Assembly: GCA_016841645.1 (NCBI GenBank)
Contig: JAENYS010000020.1
Coordinates: forward strand, 1-48,352
DNA from: Desulfoscipio geothermicus
GTDB taxonomy: Bacteria > Bacillota > Desulfotomaculia > Desulfotomaculales > Desulfallaceae
Reading direction: 5' to 3'
Length of the DNA: 48,352 bases
Both the position numbers and the translations under genes were made by a program. Under the pieces are notes generated by a model. That model had not been told where the DNA came from, made no database searches, and saw only the letters and a list, made by a program, of their open reading frames with translations. Every line of letters begins with the position of its first letter. Positions within the stretch are counted from its first letter, which is position 1. Positions 1 to 9,150 of this stretch are shown here, in pieces.

Positions 1-474
1 GTTTGGTGTCGCTTATCCCCTGCAAAATCGTGTCGCATTTCCTGGGTCCATTATAATAATAGATGGCGAATTTTCCCTGACAACAAAAAACGTGATACAA
101 CCACAACAACAATTGATACTAATGATAAAGATAGTCTCGATATTGAAATACCCAAAAAAGTAGCGATGACATTGGCGTGTTTATGTGGTGCGCACTCTAA
201 GCCGCATTTTCAAAAACATAGTGATATATTGAAGGAGTATTTTAATTTTATCCGAAAAAATGATATACCCTCAGAAAAAAATAAAATAAAAGTTGTTTTG
301 TTCTTAGAAGGAAACTTTGCCACAGGGACAATGTCTCAAAAGTTAATTATGACCAATCTAAATAGAAAAATAAAAGAGAAACTATCTTGGCTTAATTGTT
401 ATGTTATTGTTGAAAATATTGAAACTTGTGATAATAAATATTACTCTGCCAGCACCAGGGCAGATAATACATGA
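1..474 (+). CDS. 3' end of an unrecognised protein, cut by the window edge
   Basis: The frame is open from base 1 to the TGA at 472-474. The first internal ATG is at 166, but coding-like sequence (IDTNDKDSLDIEIPKK) lies before it, so the real start is probably outside the window. The C-terminal part has a hydrophobic strand (KVVLFLEG, near residues 98-105) followed by a basic helix (NRKIKEKLSWLNC) and another strand, an alternating strand/helix pattern as seen in many nucleases and nucleotide-binding proteins. I see no catalytic signature. The base composition is more AT-rich than the helicase genes beside it, and the gene runs towards the minus-strand helicase ending at 542. It may be the edge of another accessory gene of the island. 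The family is unknown, and the first 50 or so residues may not belong to the gene. Confidence 0.45.
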   Translation, partial: VWCRLSPAKSCRISWVHYNNRWRIFPDNKKRDTTTTTIDTNDKDSLDIEIPKKVAMTLACLCGAHSKPHFQKHSDILKEYFNFIRKNDIPSEKNKIKVVLFLEGNFATGTMSQKLIMTNLNRKIKEKLSWLNCYVIVENIETCDNKYYSASTRADNT

Positions 475-541
475 TATTTTCCACCAGTGACTTCGTAGGT
501 TTTATAAACGGACATGCCAGGCTAAGACATTCCGAGCACTA

Positions 542-2230
542 TCACCTGTGAAATACTGTATTATCAAATCCCTCGGCGCTATAATCTTTGGGGTCAAAAT
601 CACGTATAAATTGAGAAACCTGCACTACCTTCGGAGCAGACCAAAGCAATACAACCTTATTCTTAGCCCTGGTTATGGCCACATACAATATCTTTTTCTC
701 GTCGTTTAGGATGGCATCGTAATCCCTATCATAACTCTCGCTGTTTCTTTTATCGCTTCTTTGACCAAGTTCTTCAATTCTGCTTTGGTTGGGGTAATGA
801 AAACGGTCAAAGTGCAATATAAAAACGAAATCAAACTCCAACCCCTTCACACTGTAAGCATCTGTAAAGAAAACCGGTTTTTTGTCCGCGCTATGGTCGA
901 ACCGCTGGCCGTATTGTTCAGTAGTAATCAGGTAAAAATGACGTTCCAACACCCTTTTTACCGGCGGGGTAATCCCATTTAGCAAATCTTCCTCATTACG
1001 GTGGATAACCGCGACAGTACTGCCGGGGTTTTGCCGCATGATGTCTTTTATGCTTTGCACCAGGTAAATACAGAGGGCTTTTTCGTTTCGGCAATAACGT
1101 ATCTCCGACTTATCGCCTTCTCTTACAAAATTACTCTCATCCTCCCGCTCATTTTCCACGTCTTCAAATTTAATTGAGTTAGCCAGAGACATTATTTGTT
1201 TAGTTGACCGGAAATTTTTAATTAAGTTGCGGGTGCGGCGCCCCTGAATTTGCAAACCAAGATTAGCGTAGGAATGCGGGCTTCTTTTATAAATTCGCTG
1301 TTTGGGGTCACCAGACAAAACAATTGATTTTTTAGTTAATTTAACCAATGTCTTGATTTGCATGGGTTGCAAATCCTGCACTTCGTCCACAAAAACATAG
1401 TCATAATACATTTCAAAGGGCACCTGTTCAAGTTCAAGATTCTGCAACAATAGCAGAGCATAGTCTTCCATATCCAGGTCACCATGATACCTATCCCGCA
1501 TAACTTGCCGGTATAGTTCGAAGATGGTAAAAACCGTGTTTCTCTGAGCCTTGGTCAACCGGGGGTTGTTGCTTCGTCCTGTGCGTTCCACTTCCAAATA
1601 TTCATTTTTATTGACCAGCCCGTTTGCTTTCATCCAGAATATTTCTTCCAGAAAAAAAGCGGCATTTTGGGTTTCAAAAAAGCGTTCCTGCTGGAGTAGC
1701 CGCTGATATTCCACCGAGCTTTTATACATTTCCAATATACGCTCAATTCGGCTCCTAAGGGTACTTTCCTGTTTTTTAATACTGCGCAAGGAGGCATCGA
1801 AATATTTTACATCATGAAAACCCATTTGTTTTAAAATGCTAAAGGCCATGTAATGAAAAGTATCCATATGTAGAATATGACTGTCTTTAAGATTCATAAA
1901 AACCGGAGACAGCTCGGCGCGTTTTTTAGCATCGTCCAACAAGGTACGGTTAAAAGTAAGGTACAAAATCCTCTGTGGTTCAGTCTCCTGTTCCATCACC
2001 TTAAGCATCTTGTATAGCAAGGTTATGCTTTTGCCGCTGCCGGCTGATCCATTGATGAGCATTTGCGCTTCACTTTGCCGCACCACTGTCTCCTGTTCTT
2101 CGGATAATTCTATACCTGGTAATAGGCCCCGAGTGTCAAAGTAATGATAATTCTGCCATGCTTTAGCCGAACGCAGGAAAAAATCGGCTGCATTTTCACT
2201 AGCTTGTGCCGGCGTTTCTATCAATAGCAT
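542..2230 (-). CDS. UvrD/Rep-like SF1 helicase (third gene of helicase trio)
   Basis: This gene encodes a superfamily 1 ATPase of about 562 residues. The start is the ATG at 2230, because AAGGAGG lies six bases upstream; a longer frame from 2302 only reads through the end of the preceding gene. Visible motifs are a Q motif (LSEEQ, about 42-46), Walker A GSAGSGKS (61-68), Walker B with FVDEVQDLQ, motif III (SGDPKQRIY), a motif IV-like NFRST, motif V (SVKGLEFDFVFI) and motif VI (LYVAITRAKNKV). These are the UvrD/PcrA set, so ATP-driven translocation or unwinding of DNA is expected. I see no nuclease domain. The gene overlaps the upstream gene by 32 bases, implying coupled translation. It is shorter than PcrA (about 730 residues), and the inserted 2B region looks reduced. 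Partnership with the two genes upstream is inferred from the overlaps. Confidence 0.9.
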   Translation of the reverse strand: MLLIETPAQASENAADFFLRSAKAWQNYHYFDTRGLLPGIELSEEQETVVRQSEAQMLINGSAGSGKSITLLYKMLKVMEQETEPQRILYLTFNRTLLDDAKKRAELSPVFMNLKDSHILHMDTFHYMAFSILKQMGFHDVKYFDASLRSIKKQESTLRSRIERILEMYKSSVEYQRLLQQERFFETQNAAFFLEEIFWMKANGLVNKNEYLEVERTGRSNNPRLTKAQRNTVFTIFELYRQVMRDRYHGDLDMEDYALLLLQNLELEQVPFEMYYDYVFVDEVQDLQPMQIKTLVKLTKKSIVLSGDPKQRIYKRSPHSYANLGLQIQGRRTRNLIKNFRSTKQIMSLANSIKFEDVENEREDESNFVREGDKSEIRYCRNEKALCIYLVQSIKDIMRQNPGSTVAVIHRNEEDLLNGITPPVKRVLERHFYLITTEQYGQRFDHSADKKPVFFTDAYSVKGLEFDFVFILHFDRFHYPNQSRIEELGQRSDKRNSESYDRDYDAILNDEKKILYVAITRAKNKVVLLWSAPKVVQVSQFIRDFDPKDYSAEGFDNTVFHR

Positions 2231-4838
2231 ACTCCCCCTCCTTGCAGTACAGCTGGTGCGGACACATTCCACAATGCTGCCCTGGTAATGGCTTGATATC
2301 ATCCCACAGAGCGTTATCGTTAAACTCCTTCAGCCAATCACGTTCTTTCATAGCCCCTCGGTTATAAGCATTTTTTATTTTGAAATTTACTCCCCGAGCA
2401 TATCTAGCGTACAATCTCTGAATAGCACTCATAGCTTTTGGGTAACTAACATTTTGAAATTGCATATAGTCTCTGATACCCCTGACCCGGGAAGTACGAA
2501 TTAGATTTTCTTTAAGGGCTTCAGGCCACTGAGGAAACAGCGGAAATAAAAATTTTCTCACTCCTTCCCAACCGTTGGCTTGTTGCACCAGAAGCGAACC
2601 GATTACGCCAAAGACAATCCGCTGGTGAAAATCCGATTCATAGCATGGATGAGGTCTTAAAACATTGGAGTAAAAAAACTTCCGCGGGCAAAAATCTAGA
2701 TCCAACCAGGCAAGTGCAGGGAAATTTACTTGCAACGATGTCTTTTCCTGCTTATCCCCCAGCGCAGCTGAGGCTGTTTCCGCAACCGCTGCCAGAAATG
2801 AGTCTATTTCAGCACTGTTATTTTCACCAGGGTGCCCATCCGTTCGAAAGCCGCTTTCCCGGTACAATGAACTCAATACATCATAAAACACGCTGGCATC
2901 GTCGTTCTCATGCAAACCTTTGATCCAACTGATGGTTAGTTTCTTTCCACTGTAAAAGCTAAGGGTATTGAACAAAGTAAACTTTAAAAATGATTCGTTG
3001 TGCTGCTGGCAAACATGGTCAACCCACAGGCAGTGACAATGCAATTTATATAAACCGGGCGGATAGCTTTGCTTGAATGACTTTTTCAACCAGCTATGTG
3101 TGAGGTTCCCCAGCATATTTTTGTTACGTTGATGGTAAGCAATTAAACTGTTAATTGAAAGATCGGTAATATGCAGTTTTTCGGTGTCCAAGATTAACCC
3201 GTCTAATTGTTCTATATTATGAATCTGATATTTTTCTACCGGTTCGAGGTCATTTTCTGCCGGACGCCAACTAAATAGCACAGCCAGACAGTTTCTAATC
3301 TCCGGTCCCCTGACCTGCCAATCATTGGGAACGGGAAACAACAATGCCTGCTCCAGTTTTGCAGCAACGCCGTCAGGGAATAGATTGTGGCCCTGTTCCT
3401 TTAATCCTCGCCACAGCTGCAGCAATTTTTCCAGATGCCCTTTCAAAGAGACAGCGTTACTGCCATCCGGCAGTATGGCGAGTAAAATCCGCTCCAATAC
3501 CAGGGTAAGCTCTTGGAGTTGCTTTACTGTCACCGGGTAACGCCGGGCCAGCAAGTAAGAGAATGAACGGAAAGGGTTAGTCAAGTACCTTTTGGTGTGG
3601 TTGCGTTGCACCTCATCACGGGCCAGATCATCGAAGGTCTTACCTACTTCTGTCAATCTATCCAATGTAACTAGCCTATCCTTTATTTCCGTTATAGTAT
3701 CGACCCCTTCCATGTAGGGTTCAAGCACCCTGAGCAAAGAGAGGGCCTGTTTGCCGTTCATTCCCTTGCTTATAATCCATCCCGAGGTTAAACATTCCAG
3801 GTAAACCTCGTAATTTAGCTTAATTTCTACCCCTTGTCTATTACACTCATAGAGATAGAAAAAAAACTTGCCAAACGGGTAATCAAATAAACTGATTTCG
3901 CTGGTGGCAGGGTTGATTATATCACGCATAGACTTATTCAATAAGTCCGCATTCGGAGATGCGTACTGCATTTGACGTTGTGCAGGTCGGTTTGCGATTG
4001 CAGTCATATGCCGCCTAAAATGTACCGGCGAATTAAAAGTCAGCAGTTCCATTGACAAATCATCAGTTTGGCCTTCATCAATATCTTTTCCCTCGACAAA
4101 GGCTATAAAGCGAGTACCTCTGGTAATCTTTGTTTTTTCAGGCAAACTCCAGTCGGCACTGGACTGCTGCGTGATAGTTTCGTACAGATCTCTCCAGCCC
4201 CTGGACAAATTGGGATACTGCTGGTAATACGGTATACGGAACACTACCGGAATACCCCAATTCCGGCAGCGGTGAAAAAATAACATAATCGGAGCTGTCA
4301 CCCGGTACATTTGATAAACATAGATGACCCTTAATGACGGCACCCCCAGTGCTTTGTATAAATGACGAACGTCTTTATTCTTGTGTTGCTCAAGCAAAAA
4401 ACTAACCTGCTTATCCTGGATTAAACGCTCAAAAAGTTGTTGAAAGATCGTTTCTTTAATAAAGTTATGTTCAGGCGGCACCAATTGTTTGGCTCCAGCT
4501 TCCACGGCGTAACGAAAGCCATAAACCAGTTCATCAATATTATTCTCCAAATCCCTAGCAGCGGTGCCAAAGTCCACCGCCAACTCTTTCAACTGCTGCC
4601 TAACCAAGGAGGCTAGCCTTATCTGAGTTAACGGCATGTTCCACTCAGGGTAGAGAATTTCTTGTAACCTCTGGTAGGTGAAAATTTTGGTTTTTAACTT
4701 TTTAGCTTTCGCCATATTTTTTAAAAAATTGCATAAGGTGATAGCAGCAGTAAGGTGCAGCTCATCAGCTTGAAAGTCTAAACTGCGGAAATAAACTCCG
4801 GGGTTCTGGTAGGTTTCCACTTTAAACACCGTATTCAT
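2199..4838 (-). CDS. AddB/Cas4-like iron-sulfur protein lacking visible nuclease residues
   Basis: This is a protein of about 879 residues with no helicase motifs. Its C-terminal fifth carries four cysteines in the layout of the AddB/Cas4 Fe-S nuclease fold: C717 in FCPRKFFYSNVL, then CGMCPHQLYC at 856-865 (C-x2-C-x5-C). In AddB and Cas4 these ligate a 4Fe-4S cluster that pins the RecB-type nuclease domain. Between the cysteines I cannot find the nuclease residues of that family: the G-x-x-x-H helix seems replaced (FGVIGSLLVQQ), and no E/Q-x-K strand is visible. The rest resembles nothing I recognise. AddB proteins have a large inactive helicase-like body, which may be what residues 1-700 are. 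The ATG start has AAGGGGG directly against it; the GTG at 4829 is better spaced. The gene overlaps the helicase genes on both sides, suggesting a stoichiometric complex. Confidence 0.7.
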   Translation of the reverse strand: MNTVFKVETYQNPGVYFRSLDFQADELHLTAAITLCNFLKNMAKAKKLKTKIFTYQRLQEILYPEWNMPLTQIRLASLVRQQLKELAVDFGTAARDLENNIDELVYGFRYAVEAGAKQLVPPEHNFIKETIFQQLFERLIQDKQVSFLLEQHKNKDVRHLYKALGVPSLRVIYVYQMYRVTAPIMLFFHRCRNWGIPVVFRIPYYQQYPNLSRGWRDLYETITQQSSADWSLPEKTKITRGTRFIAFVEGKDIDEGQTDDLSMELLTFNSPVHFRRHMTAIANRPAQRQMQYASPNADLLNKSMRDIINPATSEISLFDYPFGKFFFYLYECNRQGVEIKLNYEVYLECLTSGWIISKGMNGKQALSLLRVLEPYMEGVDTITEIKDRLVTLDRLTEVGKTFDDLARDEVQRNHTKRYLTNPFRSFSYLLARRYPVTVKQLQELTLVLERILLAILPDGSNAVSLKGHLEKLLQLWRGLKEQGHNLFPDGVAAKLEQALLFPVPNDWQVRGPEIRNCLAVLFSWRPAENDLEPVEKYQIHNIEQLDGLILDTEKLHITDLSINSLIAYHQRNKNMLGNLTHSWLKKSFKQSYPPGLYKLHCHCLWVDHVCQQHNESFLKFTLFNTLSFYSGKKLTISWIKGLHENDDASVFYDVLSSLYRESGFRTDGHPGENNSAEIDSFLAAVAETASAALGDKQEKTSLQVNFPALAWLDLDFCPRKFFYSNVLRPHPCYESDFHQRIVFGVIGSLLVQQANGWEGVRKFLFPLFPQWPEALKENLIRTSRVRGIRDYMQFQNVSYPKAMSAIQRLYARYARGVNFKIKNAYNRGAMKERDWLKEFNDNALWDDIKPLPGQHCGMCPHQLYCKEGEYAIDRNAGTS

Positions 4839-7257
4839 CCCCCTTGATCAAATCACCCCATGAATTAATCACGTAAGATGGCGCGAACGAATCCTTCAAC
4901 CGAACATGTAAACTCTTTCTAGCCCGTGTCATGGCTACATATAGCAACCTGGTTTCTTCGGCAACAATTTCATCGTTTTCCACGTTGCTCATCTGTTCAA
5001 AGTAATCATTTCTATAAGTATTAGAATTTATATATATATGATAGCCTACCCGTAGCCGATCTTGCACAGATTGCAGTAAGACCTGAAAACGAAATTTACT
5101 TAAAAAAAGATGCTCGGTTATAGGAATAACCACGTGGTCAAATTCCAGACCCTTGGCCTGGTGTACAGTCATACATTTAAAGCGGTGTTTCCTGTCTGCT
5201 TCGGATGCAGTCAGGGGTATTTCCTCGTTGTCAGTTTGAATATGCACACGAAGGAATTTTTCCAAACGAGGTAGTGTAAGCACGGTGTCGGAAAAGTGTT
5301 TTTGGATTAAATACATTAGATAATCCAGGTTAAGTTCATACTCGGTTTGGCACACGGCTGCTTCCCTAACTTGCAACGCCACATCCTGTTCAGTAGAGCT
5401 ATTTTGCAGGCGGCGTAGTATACGTTCAGCATATACCCGGGCCGGGTTAATCTCATCGATGATCCTGGTTAAAATCTGTAAAGCAGGAGCATAAATAGCC
5501 ATTTTTCTAAATTCCTGCCACCTGGGCCAGTCCGGCTGCTCTTGGTTTAAATCAGGCAAGTATTCTCTTTCAGAAGTATGACGGCCAAATATGGCATAGT
5601 TGGACAAAGTATTGGCACCGTATGACGAGCGGTGCAAGGAGAAAAACTCACTATCAGTATCCGGCGCAATTAAAGCACGTACCATTATGTAAAATTCACG
5701 CACGGGATCAGTACGGTAAAAATTACCCTGGGTTGCCCCCTCACAAAAAAAATCCGATTCTTTGCACCATTTAATTATCTCTTGTACATCCTGATTAGTG
5801 CGCACAAGAAGTGCTGTGTCGGTATTGACAAGGCTTTGCAAACTCTCTTTTAATTTGGCCTGGGTAGTAAAAAGCTGTAACCCGGCGCTGTTTCCATTAT
5901 CCCGTTTTGTAGGCATAAGGATATCTTCTGCGGTAAATTGGAATTTGGCTACTCTCTTACCCCAACTGCGGAAAAGCGCGTTCATAGGGTTTAACAATAT
6001 TTCTGTGGTACGGTAGTTTTTCACTAAATATTTATGCTGCACAGCCAGGCCACGCTGCTGCAAACCCTGCTTCAATTGCCTGAAGGCAGTGTAATCTGCT
6101 CCCCTAAACCGGTAAATGCTTTGTTTTTCGTCCCCTACCACAAATAAACGGCAACCCAGTTGATCAAAAAGCCAGAGCAAAAATTGCACTTGTACGATGT
6201 CTGTATCTTGGAATTCATCAACCAGCAAATAGTGAATAGGTATTTTTTCTATCAGACCGGGTATACCGGGCAATCGGTCTAGGTAGCGGATTAAGTCGCT
6301 TATCTCCCATTGATACTGCTCGCTTTTAATCCTATCTAGTTCCTCGCGCAGCCCGCGCATAAGGTAATGCAAAAGATTCGACATTTGTTGCTGGTCAGTA
6401 CCGAAATCTAAATGGCGAATAATTGTTTCACTATTAATAGCTTTGTTTTCCAGCACCGAGTTGACATCCAATGCCATATTAACAATAAGGTATTGAGGAA
6501 CAAAGCTTATGGAATGGTATTCTTTAGGGTATTGGATAGCATATTGATCAATTAACTTTTCTATGATTCTTTGCTTGTTAAAGCGAAAACTTCGCAACGA
6601 AGGAGCAGAGGGAAGCCCCAACTCCGGGCCGACAGTTTCCAAAAACCATTTAGCAAAGGAATGAATTGTGGAAATGCGCAGTTTTTGGGACTCTTCTATC
6701 CATTCCAGATAGCGTTTTTGCCCGGTAATTTTAAAATAATCCATTAGTCGCTCAGTTAATTTTCGGCGCATATGTACGGCAGCCTCATTGGTGAAAGTGA
6801 TCAAGGCTATTTCAGCAAAGGAAAGGACCGGATTGGTATGTTTTAAAAACAGCAGGCGTTGGATCATCACCGTAGTTTTACCGGTACCAGCACCGGCAGA
6901 TACGATGGTGTGAGCGTCCACATTTTCATGCTCGGCTTCGTATTGCTCGCGGTTGAACTGAGAATTCTTGCAGATATATTCATATAAGGCTGTGTCGGTA
7001 ACGACGCCATCCAAAAACGCTCTTTCACCGGCAGGAAGTTCGTTGCTAAAAGGAATTTCCTCCCAATAGAAAAGTCCGTATTTTTTTGCTTCAAGCCAGG
7101 CATGGTTATGTTCATAAGTTTCAAGACTGTCCGTAGTGAAAAGAAATACCTTAACCCCCCGGTGAATATAGCCGAGCAGGCAGGTTGACAGAAAACCGTC
7201 AACAGTCTGGGTAAAGATAAAAATAGAATTTTTGGCAGCATAGAAATCCATGCCCAC
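4822..7257 (-). CDS. UvrD-like SF1 helicase with unusual N-terminal domain (first gene of trio)
   Basis: This is an SF1A helicase of about 811 residues. The GTG at 7257 is preferred because GGAGGG lies seven bases upstream; an upstream ATG at 7284 has no ribosome binding site. Motifs: Q motif (NREQYEAE), Walker A AGAGTGKT (about 121-128), Ia (ITFTNEAA), Walker B LLVDEFQDTD, motif III (VGDEKQSIYRFRGAD), motif V (TVHQAKGLEFDHVVIP) and motif VI (LYVAMTRARKS). UvrD proteins normally begin at the Q motif, but here about 95 residues precede it. They include a hydrophobic strand followed by RGVKVFLFTT, reminiscent of the inactive phospholipase-D fold, but no H-x-K motif is present. The protein has no C-terminal RecB nuclease, unlike AddA. 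It is followed by the AddB-like gene with an overlap of up to 17 bases. Confidence 0.9.
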   Translation of the reverse strand: MGMDFYAAKNSIFIFTQTVDGFLSTCLLGYIHRGVKVFLFTTDSLETYEHNHAWLEAKKYGLFYWEEIPFSNELPAGERAFLDGVVTDTALYEYICKNSQFNREQYEAEHENVDAHTIVSAGAGTGKTTVMIQRLLFLKHTNPVLSFAEIALITFTNEAAVHMRRKLTERLMDYFKITGQKRYLEWIEESQKLRISTIHSFAKWFLETVGPELGLPSAPSLRSFRFNKQRIIEKLIDQYAIQYPKEYHSISFVPQYLIVNMALDVNSVLENKAINSETIIRHLDFGTDQQQMSNLLHYLMRGLREELDRIKSEQYQWEISDLIRYLDRLPGIPGLIEKIPIHYLLVDEFQDTDIVQVQFLLWLFDQLGCRLFVVGDEKQSIYRFRGADYTAFRQLKQGLQQRGLAVQHKYLVKNYRTTEILLNPMNALFRSWGKRVAKFQFTAEDILMPTKRDNGNSAGLQLFTTQAKLKESLQSLVNTDTALLVRTNQDVQEIIKWCKESDFFCEGATQGNFYRTDPVREFYIMVRALIAPDTDSEFFSLHRSSYGANTLSNYAIFGRHTSEREYLPDLNQEQPDWPRWQEFRKMAIYAPALQILTRIIDEINPARVYAERILRRLQNSSTEQDVALQVREAAVCQTEYELNLDYLMYLIQKHFSDTVLTLPRLEKFLRVHIQTDNEEIPLTASEADRKHRFKCMTVHQAKGLEFDHVVIPITEHLFLSKFRFQVLLQSVQDRLRVGYHIYINSNTYRNDYFEQMSNVENDEIVAEETRLLYVAMTRARKSLHVRLKDSFAPSYVINSWGDLIKGDEYGV

Positions 7258-7304
7258 AACTGGTCCCTCCAAGCAAAATACCATTTGTTTCTTGTATTAT
7301 GCAA

Positions 7305-7334
7305 AATATATCAAAACCCTTCTTTATTTGACAA
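7305..7334 (-). promoter_or_regulatory. sigma-A-like promoter for the helicase trio
   Basis: On the minus strand, TTGTCA (7329-7334) and TATATT (7305-7310) are separated by 18 bases, about 50 bases upstream of the GTG of the first helicase. It lies in the 127-base gap after the PIN gene, so the trio may be transcribed apart from the ATPase/PIN pair. One mismatch in each hexamer. Confidence 0.5.
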
Positions 7335-7384
7335 AAAAGGCATCAGCTTGGGGATGTTTTAAGTAATCCAGCATAATCAACTTA

Positions 7385-7870
7385 TTAACCTCTATTTCTG
7401 CGACTTATTTGAGGTGCTTCGTGCCTGTAGGCCATCAAATGTTCATCAGTTGACCAAATTCTCACGAAAACCCCGGGAACACGTTTAATATAATCATTGA
7501 AAGCATCAATAATGGACATATCACCAAAACCAACCTGACGCATCGCTTGTTCAGGGAATATATCCGCAAATTTTCTCAAGTCGTCCGGTGTCCACTCCAG
7601 ATTTGTTAAACTCCAGGGAGCCTTATTATCTGCAGTGTCCCTTAAATACAAGGCAAATTTTTTAGCAATTTCCCGTCTTACTCTGCCATCGCCAATATGG
7701 GCGATATGGTTACCGGTTTCAATAATGCTGGCGAGGGGTAAGATTAAAGTTTCACTACGATTGATAATACCTATAAGCTCCGCTTCCACTTCCATATATT
7801 GATAATCACAAAAATTAGGTATCCTTAACAAACAACAAAGTATAGAAGTATCTACAAAATGCACCTGCAT
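7385..7870 (-). CDS. PIN-domain nuclease-like protein paired with ATPase
   Basis: This is a protein of 161 residues with the acidic pattern of PIN (VapC-like) ribonucleases: D7 in VHFVDTSILCCLL at the N-terminus, E51 in SIIETGNH, D117 in GFGDMSIIDAF, and D142 in WSTDEHL. These would bind the divalent metals for RNA cleavage. The start is the ATG at 7870, whose A is shared with the TGA stop of the ATPase gene (TGATG), a classical coupling junction. A TTG one codon earlier is possible. No antitoxin-like small gene precedes it; the upstream partner is an ABC-type ATPase instead. I infer that the ATPase gates this nuclease, as in two-gene ATPase/nuclease defence modules such as Septu or PARIS, but the effector here is a PIN domain. 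The fold assignment rests on the four acidic positions and the N-terminal strand. Confidence 0.7.
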   Translation of the reverse strand: MQVHFVDTSILCCLLRIPNFCDYQYMEVEAELIGIINRSETLILPLASIIETGNHIAHIGDGRVRREIAKKFALYLRDTADNKAPWSLTNLEWTPDDLRKFADIFPEQAMRQVGFGDMSIIDAFNDYIKRVPGVFVRIWSTDEHLMAYRHEAPQISRRNRG

Positions 7871-9150
7871 CAATCACCCAGTCTCCCTTCGGCCCACCTC
7901 ATCAGGTCCTCCTTATTTTTAGCGGCGGTAGACTGTAAATTGACCAGCCCTTGTGTTACAATGTCCCCTATTCTGCCTCTGGCCATTAGTTCTGGATAGT
8001 TAGGCAAATCCATCCAGGAAATGAAACGGCTGTCACCTTCATCAACATCACGATAACATACCACCACACCCGGCACATCCTCAGCTTCCAAGGCATTTAA
8101 AAGAGCAGGGTTATGAGTGGTTACAATTACGTCTATTCCTCTTTTTCTGCCCAGTTCCCTTAAAGCGCTAATTAATTTTTTTGCTCTGCTGGGGTGCAAA
8201 CCGTTGTCTACTTCCTCAACCACTACGGTGGTTCCAGGCTTTTCGCCCACTAGTGCTGCCAGTATCGATAAATAACGAAGTGTACCGTCAGACATGCCCC
8301 TGTTGTCAACGGGTTTAGTGTAACGGCCGAATTGTTCAATAAAACTGAGCATTACATCCCCTGTAGGAGTATCCAGTACCATAACATCCACGATTTGTTG
8401 CTCCGGAAAATCCTGAAGATATTCTAGCAGTAATTGTTTATTATTGTGGTTTTTAAGCAAGTCGGCTATTACTGCGGATAGATTTTCGGCAGTGGGAACA
8501 ATTTTCGACCTGGAACGGTGTACATAGTCTCTCATTAAATGGGGAACCGGGTTTAAAATCAAAATACCCCTTAGCACTGAGGTAACTAAATCAAAGATTT
8601 TTCTTACTTCAAGCGCTGCGTCCGAGTCAGCGGGAAATCGCCCGGGAATCTGACTTAAAATAGAATAATTTCTTAAAAAAGATACCTGTGGGTTCCTTCC
8701 CCTTTGGTTTGTATGGTACATTACCTGAATGTCGCCACTTTTTTCATCCGGTGAAGACGTTCGGTATACCAGCTGTTTTTTCTGCTTAGCCCCCGGCACC
8801 TTTTTATATAAGCTTTCACTCAATAGCCAAACTCGCGGCTTTACACCAATTTTAATATCATAATCCAGGCTATATTCCTCACAATCCAAGGTACAACCCA
8901 ATTCAAAAGAAGCACTGTCGTATCTGGGCGCACCCCTGCTGCCGCCTCTTATACCTGTCTCCTGTCCACGGATACCGTCAAGAATATCGATCAAATCGCG
9001 GTTTGTGGCCAGACCGGATAGTATTTGCAACCCGTCTATGGCATTGCTTTTGCCACTTGCATTGGCTCCGATCATTATTGTTATCGGTTCCACAAACATA
9101 GTTGTTTCGGCAAAACTTTTAAATTTTTTAAATCTGAGCCGGCTCAACAA
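7870..9150 (-). CDS. RecF/SMC-like ABC ATPase (AAA_21 type)
   Basis: This is a protein of 426 residues. It begins LRFKKFKSF, the usual opening of RecF/OLD-like ATPases. Walker A is GANASGKS (28-35), an ABC signature-like GMSDGTLRYLS lies at about 286-296, Walker B is TTVVVEEVDNGLHP (about 307-320), and the switch histidine is H346 in VTTHNPALLNAL. The segment between Walker A and the signature (about 250 residues) is too short for a long coiled coil. The start is TTG at 9150, with GGAGGT eight bases upstream. Proteins of this type are annotated as predicted ATPases and occur as sensors or switches in many defence modules paired with an effector nuclease. The PIN gene follows with a one-base overlap. 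A TATAAT hexamer on the minus strand at 9323-9328 may be its promoter, though no good -35 box is visible. Confidence 0.85.
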   Translation of the reverse strand: MLSRLRFKKFKSFAETTMFVEPITIMIGANASGKSNAIDGLQILSGLATNRDLIDILDGIRGQETGIRGGSRGAPRYDSASFELGCTLDCEEYSLDYDIKIGVKPRVWLLSESLYKKVPGAKQKKQLVYRTSSPDEKSGDIQVMYHTNQRGRNPQVSFLRNYSILSQIPGRFPADSDAALEVRKIFDLVTSVLRGILILNPVPHLMRDYVHRSRSKIVPTAENLSAVIADLLKNHNNKQLLLEYLQDFPEQQIVDVMVLDTPTGDVMLSFIEQFGRYTKPVDNRGMSDGTLRYLSILAALVGEKPGTTVVVEEVDNGLHPSRAKKLISALRELGRKRGIDVIVTTHNPALLNALEAEDVPGVVVCYRDVDEGDSRFISWMDLPNYPELMARGRIGDIVTQGLVNLQSTAAKNKEDLMRWAEGRLGD

